From NCBI GenBank assembly GCA_006226375.1, contig SBHC01000081.1, positions 434,001 through 498,000 of the forward strand: a DNA stretch of 64,000 bases, read 5' to 3'. The notes beneath the pieces were generated by a model that was not told the DNA's origin, did no database searches, and saw only the letters and a program-made list of their open reading frames with translations. Shown piece after piece: positions 1-8,773 of this stretch (positions are counted from its first letter, which is position 1; each line of letters begins with the position of its first letter). The translations under genes and the position numbers were made by a program. The DNA comes from Deltaproteobacteria bacterium (GTDB lineage: Bacteria > Myxococcota_C > UBA6777).

Positions 1-622
1 ACATGGGCTGCATGACGGGAGGCTCGGTGCTGATGTCACCGCCACCACCGATGCCGGGCATGATCACGCCGTACATCGCCTGGATCGGGGGAGGCTCTGC
101 CACAGGAGGCTTCACATCCACGTCACCACCACCAATGACGCCAGGCATAATCACTCCATACATGGCTTGAATCGGGGGAGGTTCTGCGACAGGGGGCTTC
201 ACATCCACGTCACCGCCACCAATCACACCGGGCATGATCACACCGTACATCGCCTGGATTGGAGGACGCTGTGTTGCGGGACGGGGTTGGAAGAAGTCGC
301 TCAACTGGTTGAACATACGTCCGGTTCGCCAGTTAATTTGTTGCTCCAGCTTGTCCAAGGCTTGCTTGGCGTTGTTCAAGAACTGGCCAACATTCACAGA
401 ACCACGAGGCATCAGACCCGCTTTAAACGAGCCGGCAGGTGCTTGTGTGTTGTTGGTTTGGGGCAAAGGTTGCTCTGCCAAGACCGACTGGTTCGGTTCA
501 AACGAAGTCGGGGTCGATTGCCCCACGCTGCCAGCTTGGGTGCTGGTGGTGTTCACTTGTTGAATGTTCTCAGAGCCCTGGATCTGCTGGATCTTCGGCC
601 CGTTTCCGCCAATCTTGGACAT
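1..622 (-). CDS. Repeat-containing protein of unknown function (5' part, runs off left edge)
   Basis: The reverse-strand frame is open from an ATG at 622-620 to the left edge, so 207 codons are visible and the C-terminus is missing. A GGAGG six bases upstream decides the start. The first ~118 residues are Gln/Asn/Pro-rich, with a central stretch (about 78-108, FLNNAKQALDKLEQQINWR) that looks helical. From residue 120 three near-identical 29-residue units follow, each with IQAMYGVIMPG and ending in KPPVAEP (the third diverges). There is no signal peptide. The Gln/Pro-rich N-terminus recalls that of the DUF1521 protein at 16541, but I see no homology. I do not recognise a family; it could be a surface or secreted (non-Sec) structural protein. 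Confidence 0.75.
   Translation of the reverse strand, partial: MSKIGGNGPKIQQIQGSENIQQVNTTSTQAGSVGQSTPTSFEPNQSVLAEQPLPQTNNTQAPAGSFKAGLMPRGSVNVGQFLNNAKQALDKLEQQINWRTGRMFNQLSDFFQPRPATQRPPIQAMYGVIMPGVIGGGDVDVKPPVAEPPPIQAMYGVIMPGVIGGGDVDVKPPVAEPPPIQAMYGVIMPGIGGGGDISTEPPVMQPM
5..265 (-). repeat. Three in-frame 87-bp tandem repeats
   Basis: Each unit encodes 29 residues (PPIQAMYGVIMPG, then a Gly-rich GGGDVDV and KPPVAEP). Units lie at about 265-179, 178-92 and 91-5. The anchor resembling gatcac.ccgtacatcgcctgg recurs at 62, 149 and 236, exactly 87 bp apart. The array may continue past the left edge. Confidence 0.85.
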
Positions 623-678
623 GGGAAACCTCCAGTTTAAAAAAGTAAGCCAGTGGCCCAAGGACCACACGGTTAGAA

Positions 679-708
679 TCTATAAGCCTCATCGCCTCGT
701 GGGTTCAA
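679..708 (-). promoter_or_regulatory. Sigma-70-like promoter for the gene at 1-622
   Basis: Read on the reverse strand: TTGAAC (708-703), 18-bp spacer, TATAGA (684-679). It ends 57 bp upstream of the start codon at 622. Both boxes are close to consensus, but the call rests on sequence only. Confidence 0.5.
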
Positions 709-868
709 GGGGAGGCAAAAATGAAAACGTAATTCCACAATTTCACAGACAATACAGGATCATGAGATCCTTGGTCAAGGGTCGAGGCAAGACTCGGCAG
801 AAAGAGTATCGGCAAACCTTTCCAGGGGTTGTGTGCCAATCCAGAGGTCTCCCAAACCGGCTGGCGCT

Positions 869-1840
869 CTAGACCAAGGCTGCCGCTTCTGCCTCGCGTC
901 CCGTGGTTTCCAGAAGTTTGCGCAAATTGCTCAGGCACGCTTGCCGATCGGGGTGGCCTTTCTCGTACACGTGGTCAAAGATCGCCAACGCTTCACGGAA
1001 CAGAGGTTCGGCAGCGTCAGCGTCTCCCTCCGACATAGCAAGGGCTGCCACATTGTTGAGATTCATTGCATAGTAAGGATGCTGTGAGCCTGCCATCACC
1101 TTCCAGATCCGGGTAACCTCTTCAAAGACTTCACGCGCTTTCCCGCTTTCTCCTTGGACCCGGTAGAGTTGTCCCAAGTTGGTCCAGGCCGTCGCGACCT
1201 GGAGATCATCGTTGCCCAAGTTCTTTTGGAGGATCTTGATGGAGCGTTGAAACATAGCAATGGCTTCATCCCATCGATCTCGGTTGTAGTGCATCTTTGC
1301 ATAATTGTTGAGGAGATTCGCAACGTTTGTATGCTCCGGACCAACCAGAGACTCCCACAAGCGCAGAGAGCGGGCAAAGAAAGACTCTGCTTCATCGTAC
1401 TTTTCCTGCATGCTGCAGTTTTCCGCGATGTACCCGGCATTTTCTGCAACACGTGAGTCCTCAGGCCCAAACACGTCTTCACGAATTGCAAGCGAACGAC
1501 GGAACAATGCCTCAGCTTCTGCGTATCGACCCGCCTGGTAATGGCAGCGAGCCACATTGTTGAGATGGGCTGACAGCTCAGGATCATTGGGTTCAAGAAG
1601 GTTCTCAGCCAAATGCAAGGCCTCACAATACAAGAGTTCGGCCTCGTCCAGCTTCTCCGTGACGGTGTAGAAGTCGGCAAGCACGTTACGAGAAAACACC
1701 CTTCGGGGGTTGTCCTCTCCAAGTTCGTCGGCAACCTGTAAGGCAGATGTCCAACATTGTTCAGCCTCTTCGTACTTGCCCTGCCCAGCCGCGATACGGC
1801 CTCGTTCGATCAAGACGTTCCACTCTTGCTCGTCCACCAT
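869..1840 (-). CDS. Kinesin-light-chain-type TPR protein, cytoplasmic
   Basis: A 323-residue protein built almost wholly of 42-residue tetratricopeptide repeats of the kinesin-light-chain/TPR_12 type. The pattern A..LNN.A..Y...G.Y.EAE.LF.RSL.I....G..... recurs about six times. Such superhelices are protein-protein interaction scaffolds; no catalytic domain is fused. There is no signal peptide, so it should be cytoplasmic. An ATG start at 1840 (MVDEQEWN) is preferred because GAGG lies eight bases upstream and the TPR region begins at once. The frame stays open to 1996, but that extension is cysteine-rich and not protein-like. It stands alone, with the tRNA-Phe promoter divergent from it. The partner is unknown. 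Confidence 0.85.
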   Translation of the reverse strand: MVDEQEWNVLIERGRIAAGQGKYEEAEQCWTSALQVADELGEDNPRRVFSRNVLADFYTVTEKLDEAELLYCEALHLAENLLEPNDPELSAHLNNVARCHYQAGRYAEAEALFRRSLAIREDVFGPEDSRVAENAGYIAENCSMQEKYDEAESFFARSLRLWESLVGPEHTNVANLLNNYAKMHYNRDRWDEAIAMFQRSIKILQKNLGNDDLQVATAWTNLGQLYRVQGESGKAREVFEEVTRIWKVMAGSQHPYYAMNLNNVAALAMSEGDADAAEPLFREALAIFDHVYEKGHPDRQACLSNLRKLLETTGREAEAAALV

Positions 1841-2035
1841 ACTTTTGCCTCTTGGATCACATAACCTGTTGGAGAAATGAATCGAGGTGATTTTGACACA
1901 AAGAAAGGCAAAGTTCCAGCAACAAAGGAAGCACTCAGACATTGTGAAAGTATGCGTCCTCAAAAAACCGATGCCACTTTGTTTCACAACTTGCATTGCA
2001 GAATCATGATGTTAAGAAAAAGTACAAAAATTCTC

Positions 2036-2065
2036 TTGACACAAAGCTGCCAGCTTCGCTATAAG
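2036..2065 (+). promoter_or_regulatory. Promoter of tRNA-Phe
   Basis: TTGACA (2036-2041), 18-bp spacer, TATAAG (2060-2065), ending 40 bp before the tRNA. The -35 box is a perfect consensus, as expected for a stable RNA. Confidence 0.7.
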
Positions 2066-2105
2066 AAGGACCCGCCGCAGAGAACTTCTCGTTATCTCGG
2101 TGGCC

Positions 2106-2178
2106 GCCCAGGTAGCTCAGTCGGTAGAGCAGGGGATTGAAAATCCCCGTGTCGGGAGTTCGATTCTCTCCCTGGGCA
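2106..2178 (+). tRNA. tRNA-Phe (anticodon GAA)
   Basis: A 73-nt cloverleaf. The acceptor stem GCCCAGG pairs with CCTGGGC. The D arm is GCTC-AGTCGGTA-GAGC. The anticodon stem GGGGA/TCCCC closes the loop TTGAAAA, giving anticodon GAA. The T arm is GGGAG-TTCGATT-CTCTC and the discriminator is A. CCA is not encoded, so it must be added afterwards. Confidence 0.97.
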
Positions 2179-2181
2179 CAC

Positions 2182-2217
2182 AAAAAAGCCAGCCTTCTTC
2201 GGAAAGCTGGCTTTTTT
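2182..2217 (+). terminator. Rho-independent terminator after tRNA-Phe, probably bidirectional
   Basis: A perfect 12-bp stem, AAAAAAGCCAGC (2182-2193) with GCTGGCTTTTTT (2206-2217), around a 12-nt loop containing CTTCGG. The U-run is present on both strands, so it can also end the reverse-strand operon whose last stop is at 2280. Confidence 0.9.
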
Positions 2218-2279
2218 GCTTTTAGCAAACTCCATCCCAAGAGCCTATCGCCTCCCAAAGCCCCACACATCTTCTAACA

Positions 2280-3086
2280 CTACCAAGAGAGCGTTTTGAG
2301 CCAGGGCAAGATCGCCTCAGAGAGTTCGATCGCTTGCGACTTTTGAATGTTGTGACCGCCCACGTCAAATCGCAAGCGAGGACCGGCCTGACTTGCCTCA
2401 GCAAGCTCCTCCTGGATCACAGCCTCGAAAAAGGTATCATCGTCAGCCCATGACATGAATGTGGGAACGCGAACTTGGGAAGCAAACGCCCGGACGTCCG
2501 CAAAATCAACCCCAGCAACATAGTGAAGCGACCGCAACAGTTCTGGATAGGTAAGGCTCGAAGAGAAACCACCTTTCGCAAACGCCTGCGTGATCGGTTT
2601 CTTCATCAACAGCGGAACGCCAGGAACGCGCAGGAGCTTAGAGAGGAACTGAAACGAAGGCTTCTGTCGGCGATACCCTTTGTGAGGACGCAGAGCCACA
2701 GAGGCGAGAAGAATCAAACCTTTCACACGCTCAGGCTCCAGAGCCGTCACGCCCATGGAGACCGGGCCTCCCATGGAGTGCCCCATCACAACACAAGAAT
2801 CGATGGCCAGCGCGTCCAGGCATTCACGAACAAAGTCAACGCGGTCTTGCAAGCTTGTGCCTGGGGCACATGACAACTCTGTCCCCCCAAACCCTGGAAG
2901 ATTGAGACGGTACAGACGAACGTTGCCACCCAAAGACGAGGCCAACCAACGAAAGTCTCGGACGGTACCGGGCAAGCCATGAACAGCCACAACCGTTTGC
3001 CCTTCCCCTTCCACCGTATAAGCCGCAGTCCCTTTTGATAGCTTCAACGGCTGTGACGACGGATCGCTGGGATACTCAGGAGTCAT
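2280..3086 (-). CDS. Alpha/beta-hydrolase fold protein
   Basis: A 268-residue single-domain alpha/beta hydrolase. The oxyanion HG pair is at 36-37 (VAVHGLPG), the nucleophile elbow is GHSMGG (Ser104), the acid is in WADDD (Asp215-217) and the base is His245 (GGHNIQK), so the triad is complete. No signal peptide is seen, suggesting a cytoplasmic enzyme. The substrate cannot be told; relatives include esterases, epoxide hydrolases and haloalkane dehalogenases. Its start overlaps the end of the DUF2891 gene by 11 bp, so it is the last, translationally coupled gene of the three-gene unit 6027-2280. Confidence 0.88.
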   Translation of the reverse strand: MTPEYPSDPSSQPLKLSKGTAAYTVEGEGQTVVAVHGLPGTVRDFRWLASSLGGNVRLYRLNLPGFGGTELSCAPGTSLQDRVDFVRECLDALAIDSCVVMGHSMGGPVSMGVTALEPERVKGLILLASVALRPHKGYRRQKPSFQFLSKLLRVPGVPLLMKKPITQAFAKGGFSSSLTYPELLRSLHYVAGVDFADVRAFASQVRVPTFMSWADDDTFFEAVIQEELAEASQAGPRLRFDVGGHNIQKSQAIELSEAILPWLKTLSW

Positions 3087-4218
3087 GTTTCACCCCCACA
3101 CGGGTAAGAGTGTAGATGGCAAACGAAGCCAGCCAGTGTGAGCCTCCGTAACCGCTCGCAAACATCTGTCCCAGCGCCGAACGCAAGTGACGTTGGGCAA
3201 AGCTGAGAAGTTGCTTGCGCCGAGGGTCCTTGGAAGAAAGGCTCGAAGCAATCCCTTGCATGGCTCCCGCTCGCTGCAACGACAAACCAATCAAGTGACC
3301 GATCTTGTAATCTTTCTTGTCGCGGATTTCAGGAGGGTTCCGGACCGAAACAAACGCAGGAGAGTCCAACTTCGGCAGAAAGTTCGACAGCCATGGTGTG
3401 TAGCGTTTCTGCGGAAGAATCCGACGCATAAGGTCAGCCTCAACCAAGCACGGAGAGATGAAGTCTTCTCCAGAGGGCTCGTAAGCGGTGGGGCAAGCAC
3501 GATCCTCCCCATAGAAACGAAGACTCGCCTGCGCGATGGCCTGCATCAGGGGTCGATGGTTTGTTGCCTTCGCGTAGTCGTAGATATGAACCAAGGCATA
3601 CGCAGTGGACGCATGTGTTCCCGCACGAACAGGCACCGAAAGGCGCTTCAAATACTGGAAGGTCCTCTTAACCAGGAGGGTCTCCAAAGGACGAAGGTTG
3701 GCCCGCCACTTCTTGGCTTCGGGATGTTTCCAGGTATGCACCTCACCCACAAGGCGCAGAAACCAACCCCAACCGTAGGGTCGTTCAAACGTATGATGAA
3801 ACTTGGACTGGAAGAACGCCGCCTCTTGCCGGATGTTCTCGTAGGTAAAGTGTTCGTGCAGTCGGTTGCGGATCGCCTTGGCGCTGGGCATCTGTGGGAA
3901 CAATTTGAGCAGCCGAACCATGCTCCAATGTCCATGCACAGCCGAGTGCCAATCAAAGCATCCATAGAACGCGGGGTGCAAGGTTCGAGGAGACAACAGG
4001 TCCTTCACGCCACCCAAGACCTGTCCAAGCTTGTAGGGGAACTCCCGGTCTGTGCAGTGCAACGATAGCTTCACAAAACGCTCGGCTCGCTTCGCGGTAA
4101 AGGTAGCCAACGAAGCAGACGACTGCGCAGGCTTCGACGAAGGTGACCCGGCTTGGACCTCACCACCCACCAGCCCTCCAACCAACAAGAAGCAACCCAA
4201 AAAACAACGCACAAACAT
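3076..4218 (-). CDS. DUF2891 family exported protein
   Basis: A 380-residue protein with a Sec signal peptide (about 1-23, ending GGEVQAG). The family signature HPAFYGCFDWHSAVHGHW starts at 81, and later alpha-helical segments match DUF2891. The family is all-alpha, probably an (alpha/alpha) barrel, and its biochemical role is not established. The ATG at 4218 is chosen because GGAGG ends six bases before it; a TTG at 4224 touches the Shine-Dalgarno and is unlikely. It lies 42 bp after the M14 peptidase gene and overlaps the hydrolase gene, so it is mid-operon. Location is inferred to be periplasmic. Confidence 0.85.
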   Translation of the reverse strand: MFVRCFLGCFLLVGGLVGGEVQAGSPSSKPAQSSASLATFTAKRAERFVKLSLHCTDREFPYKLGQVLGGVKDLLSPRTLHPAFYGCFDWHSAVHGHWSMVRLLKLFPQMPSAKAIRNRLHEHFTYENIRQEAAFFQSKFHHTFERPYGWGWFLRLVGEVHTWKHPEAKKWRANLRPLETLLVKRTFQYLKRLSVPVRAGTHASTAYALVHIYDYAKATNHRPLMQAIAQASLRFYGEDRACPTAYEPSGEDFISPCLVEADLMRRILPQKRYTPWLSNFLPKLDSPAFVSVRNPPEIRDKKDYKIGHLIGLSLQRAGAMQGIASSLSSKDPRRKQLLSFAQRHLRSALGQMFASGYGGSHWLASFAIYTLTRVGVKHDS

Positions 4219-4260
4219 AAACAACCTCCAACACGGTGTGAATGGGGAACAATGGAACGA

Positions 4261-6027
4261 TTACTTGCGAATCATCCGGGCGATGGGGTAGCGGTTATGG
4301 ACCGGCTCGTAGAACTTGGAGCTTTGGTAAATGAACTGCAATCGACGGTACGGACTCGCCGCAAACGCCGGCTCTTTCCGCAACCTGTTGAGGAAGATAC
4401 GTCGTAGTTTGGCGTCCTTCTTGAGGATCTCCACAGCCAGTGGAGCAAACAGGTACGCGTTGAAGTACTCTTTCTGTTGAAAGATCGTATCAAAGAAGTT
4501 CCAAGACACAAACGAATCGCGCGCCATCGGCTCCAGCATCTCGTAGATGTAAGCGCTGGATGACTGGTTCGTGGCGACAATGTAGTCGCCTTTCCGGAAC
4601 AACCGAGCTTCCCGGACTGGCTCCACCTTGATGCTGTGCGGTCGAACGTGTCCTTCGTACGGTTTCTTGGACCAGGAAACCTGCGTCATGATGAGGGAGT
4701 CAACCGTGTATGTGGTGTCCTTCTTAAGCCGAGTCATTCGGACACCGCTCCAACGAAGTCGCTGAATCACACCCTTCCAGGCTTGTGGAATGATGTAAGC
4801 AGGAGGGGCTTTCAGCACCACCGTTGGGCGGCTGTGGTTGTAAAAAGGGATCTTCCAAGAGCGAGGCTTCGACTTGTCGTAGAACACATGATGCGCTCCC
4901 GATACGGGGTTAAACTTCTTGCGGTAGGCAAACCCTTGAAAGGGAATCAACGTAAACTTGCCGGTCCGCTTCCATCTCAAGGGATAGGTCGTTCGTTGGG
5001 CCGCAAACTGGTTGGCTTTTTCCTTCGCCTTGCGAAGCTGAACCGCATGACGAGACGCCCACCGCAACACCACATCATTCAATTGGTAGGTCCCCAATAC
5101 ACGTTGCCGATACGTCTTTAACATGTGCGACTCGCTGAGAATCGGAATGGTATTGAACAGCCGGGTGTATCCGGTGGAATAACGCGGGCTAGAGACAAAC
5201 CCGATCAATCCTTTCTTAAGCTGGCCCGCCTTCCGAAGCACCACATACGGAATCAACGGAAACTTTCGCTTCGACATGGTCGCTTCCAACTGCGGCTTAA
5301 AGTGGCGATACACCAACTGCTGCAGTGAAGGAGGGAGCGACTCTTTCGGCGGCAACGAGTAGGTCATGACATGCTGGTAGTCAGCGCCGTTGGTGGTGTG
5401 GTTGTCGATGAAGATGTGGGGCTTCCAGGTGTGAAAGCTCTTGTGGAAGGTTCGTGCGTTGGCGGTGTCGGCCTTGGCAAAGTCTCGGTTAAGGTCGTAG
5501 TTACGAGCGTTCCCACGAAAACCCATCGACACAGGTCCCACCTGATTCACACGGTTGTACGGTGACCATTGGATGTGCCCGCCCACGTTGTAAATCGGAA
5601 TGGTGACCCACACGACGTTGTCGAAGCGTTGGGAACGTTTCATCTCGCGCAACACATCACGCATTAACATCTGCGTTGCGTCCACACCGCAGGACTCACC
5701 GGAGTGAATCCCGTTGTTGGTCATCACCACCACCCGGTTGCCTAGCTGCGAAGGGTTGGCGATCCCTCCCTTGGCAACAATGACAAGATGGATCGGTCGC
5801 CCACCATCGCCCTCACCTGCTCGAACAATCCGCACCCACTTCGATTGTTTGGCCAGCTTCCTATAAAACTCCATGACCTTCGTGGGATGGACCGTTGCTT
5901 TGCCCTCGCTTTTCTCAAAATCTGTCAACATAGCAGGCCGCGACGTTTGGGCATGAGCAACCTCCAAACCTGCCACAACAACCAGCCCCAGCAAACTCAA
6001 CAACACCCAACGTTGCAGATACAGCAT
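4261..6027 (-). CDS. M14-family zinc carboxypeptidase-like protein, secreted
   Basis: A 588-residue protein with a signal peptide (MLYLQRW, then a Leu/Val-rich core, ending AHAQ at about 27). Zinc ligands of the M14 type are visible: His108 and Glu111 in NNGIHSGES, and His210 in IDNHTTNG. The substrate-binding motif NARNYDLNRDF lies at 173-183 and a probable catalytic Glu is in ILSESHMLK. An active metallopeptidase is therefore likely. The C-terminal ~200 residues are an extra beta-rich region with no recognised domain. The ATG at 6027 (GAGG just upstream) gives a clean signal peptide; the frame is open to 6147. It is the first gene of an operon with DUF2891 and an alpha/beta hydrolase, divergent from the esterase at 6185. 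Confidence 0.88.
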   Translation of the reverse strand: MLYLQRWVLLSLLGLVVVAGLEVAHAQTSRPAMLTDFEKSEGKATVHPTKVMEFYRKLAKQSKWVRIVRAGEGDGGRPIHLVIVAKGGIANPSQLGNRVVVMTNNGIHSGESCGVDATQMLMRDVLREMKRSQRFDNVVWVTIPIYNVGGHIQWSPYNRVNQVGPVSMGFRGNARNYDLNRDFAKADTANARTFHKSFHTWKPHIFIDNHTTNGADYQHVMTYSLPPKESLPPSLQQLVYRHFKPQLEATMSKRKFPLIPYVVLRKAGQLKKGLIGFVSSPRYSTGYTRLFNTIPILSESHMLKTYRQRVLGTYQLNDVVLRWASRHAVQLRKAKEKANQFAAQRTTYPLRWKRTGKFTLIPFQGFAYRKKFNPVSGAHHVFYDKSKPRSWKIPFYNHSRPTVVLKAPPAYIIPQAWKGVIQRLRWSGVRMTRLKKDTTYTVDSLIMTQVSWSKKPYEGHVRPHSIKVEPVREARLFRKGDYIVATNQSSSAYIYEMLEPMARDSFVSWNFFDTIFQQKEYFNAYLFAPLAVEILKKDAKLRRIFLNRLRKEPAFAASPYRRLQFIYQSSKFYEPVHNRYPIARMIRK

Positions 6028-6184
6028 CACAACCTCATTTCGTGTGGAGAAACAGCGTCCATCCAAAGGAGCTTCAAAGGACCCAACTATAAGAGAATGT
6101 ACTTCCACCTTGTCAAGACGAACCGCATCCTTCATCCTACGTGGCAACTGAGATGTGTAACTCTACTCTTTGAGATGGAATGTC

Positions 6185-7180
6185 ATGCGAAATTGGACTT
6201 TTCTAGGGTTGTGCGGGCTCCTGGTTTGTGGGGGGCTGTTCTTCCAGTGCAGCAACCCCTCTTCGACCGATGAATCGGGAACCTCTCAAGATGGCGGTGG
6301 CAACAATCCTGACATCAGCGTTGCGGAGAAACCCACAGCGACGAAGGTCGCCGGTTGTGGACAAGACATCGCACCCGCCAGCAGTGAATTGACTCTCACT
6401 GTAGGAGGAGTCAAGCGAACAGCAACGTTGTATGTGCCCAAAGGGTACGACAAGAACAAGCCGATCCCCCTTGTCGTGAACTTCCACGGTGGTGGCTCCA
6501 ACGCTCCCCAGCAGCAGATCTTCAGCTTGATGGACGAAAAAGCCGACAAGGAGGGCTTTCTTGTCCTCTACCCGAACGGCTCGGATACCTTTTGGAACGT
6601 GCGATTCTGCTGCGGCGAACAAAAAACAGACGACGTCGAAGCCACCCGCGCCTGGATTGATGAGATCAAGAAGAAAGCCTGTGTGGATTCGAAGCGAGTG
6701 TACGCAACAGGTATGTCGAACGGAGGTCACATGGCGTACAGGATCGCCTGCGAAGCTCCCGATCTGTTTGCAGCGATCGCGCCTGTTGCAGGTTTGACGT
6801 ACTCCGAATGCACCCCAAGCCAGCCGATCCCCATCCTTCACTTCCACGGCACCGAGGACAAGTCCGTCCCGTACGATGGCGGCAAAGAATACACCACCGG
6901 CGAGAAACCTTTCACATCACCCAAGATCAAAGACATGGTCGGCAAATGGGCTGAGCGCAACGGCTGTGGTAGCACCCCGAAAGAGACATTTTCCCAAGGT
7001 CAGACCCAGTGCGAGACCTACGAGAGCTGCAAGAACAACGCGACAGTCACCCTCTGCACCAGTCAGGGAGTGGGTCATTGTTGGCCAGGCAATACGTTCT
7101 GCGTGGGAGGAAAAAGCACCCAAGAGATCAACGCCAACGACACCATGTGGACCTTCTTCCAACAGTACACCCTACCGTAG
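6185..7180 (+). CDS. Secreted esterase, PHB depolymerase / feruloyl esterase (LpqC-type) family
   Basis: A 331-residue protein. The N-terminal hydrophobic segment ends at Cys22 in LFFQCSN and is followed by a Ser/Gly/Asp-rich linker typical of lipoproteins; the lipobox has Gln at -1, so acylation is uncertain. The catalytic domain shows the oxyanion HGGG (101-104), nucleophile GMSNGG (Ser178), acid HGTED (Asp225) and base GHCWPG (His298). This matches extracellular polyhydroxyalkanoate depolymerase or feruloyl/acetylxylan esterase-like enzymes; the substrate is not decidable. Several cysteines suggest disulfides. ATG 6185 is preferred over an upstream TTG at 6170 because the signal peptide then begins MRNW. 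The 157-bp gap to the divergent M14 gene holds both promoters. Confidence 0.87.
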   Translation: MRNWTFLGLCGLLVCGGLFFQCSNPSSTDESGTSQDGGGNNPDISVAEKPTATKVAGCGQDIAPASSELTLTVGGVKRTATLYVPKGYDKNKPIPLVVNFHGGGSNAPQQQIFSLMDEKADKEGFLVLYPNGSDTFWNVRFCCGEQKTDDVEATRAWIDEIKKKACVDSKRVYATGMSNGGHMAYRIACEAPDLFAAIAPVAGLTYSECTPSQPIPILHFHGTEDKSVPYDGGKEYTTGEKPFTSPKIKDMVGKWAERNGCGSTPKETFSQGQTQCETYESCKNNATVTLCTSQGVGHCWPGNTFCVGGKSTQEINANDTMWTFFQQYTLP

Positions 7181-7285
7181 TAAGCCAGTTATGACGGGAA
7201 CGTCCGCCGCCCCCGCTGCGTTTGCGACGATTGGGTAGCCTTGCAATTCATCCGTTTTTGCGTACACTTCGCGCGGAGTCCGTTT

Positions 7286-7320
7286 CTGTGGCTGGACATT
7301 CGGAGTCCTATCAGCCACAG
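7286..7320. other. Inverted repeat / hairpin in intergenic gap
   Basis: CTGTGGCTG (7286-7294) and CAGCCACAG (7312-7320) form a perfect 9-bp stem. An inner GGAC/GTCC pair adds a second helix. There is no U-run, so it is not a classical terminator. It sits between the esterase stop and the TTG start at 7372 and may be an mRNA leader structure or an operator. The rest of this 191-bp gap shows nothing clear. Confidence 0.45.
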
Positions 7321-7371
7321 TGAAAAAGTCCTTAAACCTTTGCTCAAATCATCAGTGGAAGGAACACCGTC

Positions 7372-8706
7372 TTGGCCCAGTTCACACACACATTCCGCCA
7401 GGGTTCATTCGTGCTCATGCTGTTGGTTGGTGCGGGATTGTGGCTTGGAACCAGCAAGCCCGTACAGGCGTGTGCCTGCGATACATCCAAACACGGTAAC
7501 ATTCTTGTCTGGCCTCAAGCCAAAAAGAACGTACCTCTCAGCACCAAGATTTGGGTCCGTTTGCCAGCCTACAATCTCACCCTGCCCTACGAGAAATACA
7601 GCGACTTCCAAAAGCACCCCAGGTTCTGGTCGCAGCGTTTTCAGCAGAAGCAAATGCCCCTGCTGTTGGTACACAAGAACAAAAACAAGTACATCCCGGT
7701 ATACAAGACCGATCTGGCGTTGGGTGAGTGGCGAATGAGCGTAATCCAGCCAAGCGCCAACTTGCAGCCCAAACAAACCTACGAGGTTCATATCCAGGGC
7801 CCAGGCAACTTGTTTGCTGTCTTGCACACCTTCACGACGGGAACAGAGTCCACCACCAAGGATGTCCCTCCTGCAGGAGTGAACAACGCCCGGTATTTGT
7901 GGGAGCGTCCATACAAAGGAGCTTGCGGTCCACAGTCGGACTACATCACCGTCGATGTAGACGCCAACGCCGCCAAGAACGCCTTGTTCTTTGGGGTGTG
8001 GATCGCCGACGCCAGCGGCAAGATCAACGAAAAGGCCATGCCTCACCTTGTGTTGCGGCCCAAAGACGGACGGTTGTTCTTAGGCAAGGCCTCTCGATGC
8101 CAGGATCGCAACTTCATCTTCCCGAAGGGCCAGACCCAGTTTACCTTGGGCATTCGAGCCGGCAACATCGCGGGCAAATGGAGCCCCACCGAAACGGTGA
8201 CGGTCTCTGCCCAAGCGATGGCAGCACCGTGGACCTGGTCACCTGGTGGTCGCGTCGGATTTTGGTTGGGTTTGGGATTTGTCCTTGTTCTCTTGAGCGT
8301 AGCTCGGACTTGGCTGTTTCAGCGCAGCTCCAACAACCTTCTGGACGACTTCTTGACCCAGCATGACGAGATCCAGAATGACATGGCCTGGATTGCGCTC
8401 AAGCAGATGGTCCAACGTGAGAATGGACTTCGTCGAAACAACTTCATCGTCTTCTTCTTGCAGATTGTCATTAGCGGCCTAGGCATCTACGTGTTTGTCA
8501 AAGGGCTCTCCCACTTCTCTGCCACCCCCCAGTCGTTGTCGGAACATTACCTGCAAGCGGCGATTCTGGTGCTTGTGTTGCTGCTCAACGCCATCATCCA
8601 TCTGTTCTTGACCTTCCAGGTTCGAACCAAGCGTCGAAAGATCAAGAACTTCCCCAAGTCCAAGCTGTTCCAGGCGACCAGCCAAGAGCTTTTGTCCCGT
8701 TGGTAG
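7372..8706 (+). CDS. Membrane protein with periplasmic Ig-like domains and C-terminal TM segments
   Basis: A 444-residue protein of unknown function. A signal peptide (about 1-34, ending PVQACAC) is followed by two beta-sandwich-like segments: PQAKKNVPLSTKIWVRLP to QPKQTYEVHI resembles bacterial Ig-like (Big_5/SbsA) domains, and about 165-280 is a second, fibronectin-like segment. A TM helix at about 292-310 (VGFWLGLGFVLVLLSVA) is followed by two more at about 362-383 and 400-420. The start is TTG at 7372 with GGAAGGA ten bases upstream; the next in-frame ATG would cut the signal peptide. The gene is 67 bp upstream of the FHA gene, probably in one operon. Confidence 0.75.
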   Translation: MAQFTHTFRQGSFVLMLLVGAGLWLGTSKPVQACACDTSKHGNILVWPQAKKNVPLSTKIWVRLPAYNLTLPYEKYSDFQKHPRFWSQRFQQKQMPLLLVHKNKNKYIPVYKTDLALGEWRMSVIQPSANLQPKQTYEVHIQGPGNLFAVLHTFTTGTESTTKDVPPAGVNNARYLWERPYKGACGPQSDYITVDVDANAAKNALFFGVWIADASGKINEKAMPHLVLRPKDGRLFLGKASRCQDRNFIFPKGQTQFTLGIRAGNIAGKWSPTETVTVSAQAMAAPWTWSPGGRVGFWLGLGFVLVLLSVARTWLFQRSSNNLLDDFLTQHDEIQNDMAWIALKQMVQRENGLRRNNFIVFFLQIVISGLGIYVFVKGLSHFSATPQSLSEHYLQAAILVLVLLLNAIIHLFLTFQVRTKRRKIKNFPKSKLFQATSQELLSRW

Positions 8707-8773
8707 TCACATCCTGGTGATGAGATAGATAGATGGCGAAGCATCCCGCCACAAATTGATGCATGGAGCTTCT

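Noticed and set aside
2004-2270. Reverse ORF across the tRNA-Phe gene
   Set aside because: It covers the tRNA and terminator and contains the well-known tRNA-derived spurious peptide AQGENRTPDTGIFN.
3187-4068. Forward-strand 293-aa ORF opposite the DUF2891 gene
   Set aside because: Shadow of a recognised family; Arg/Gln-rich translation without a domain.
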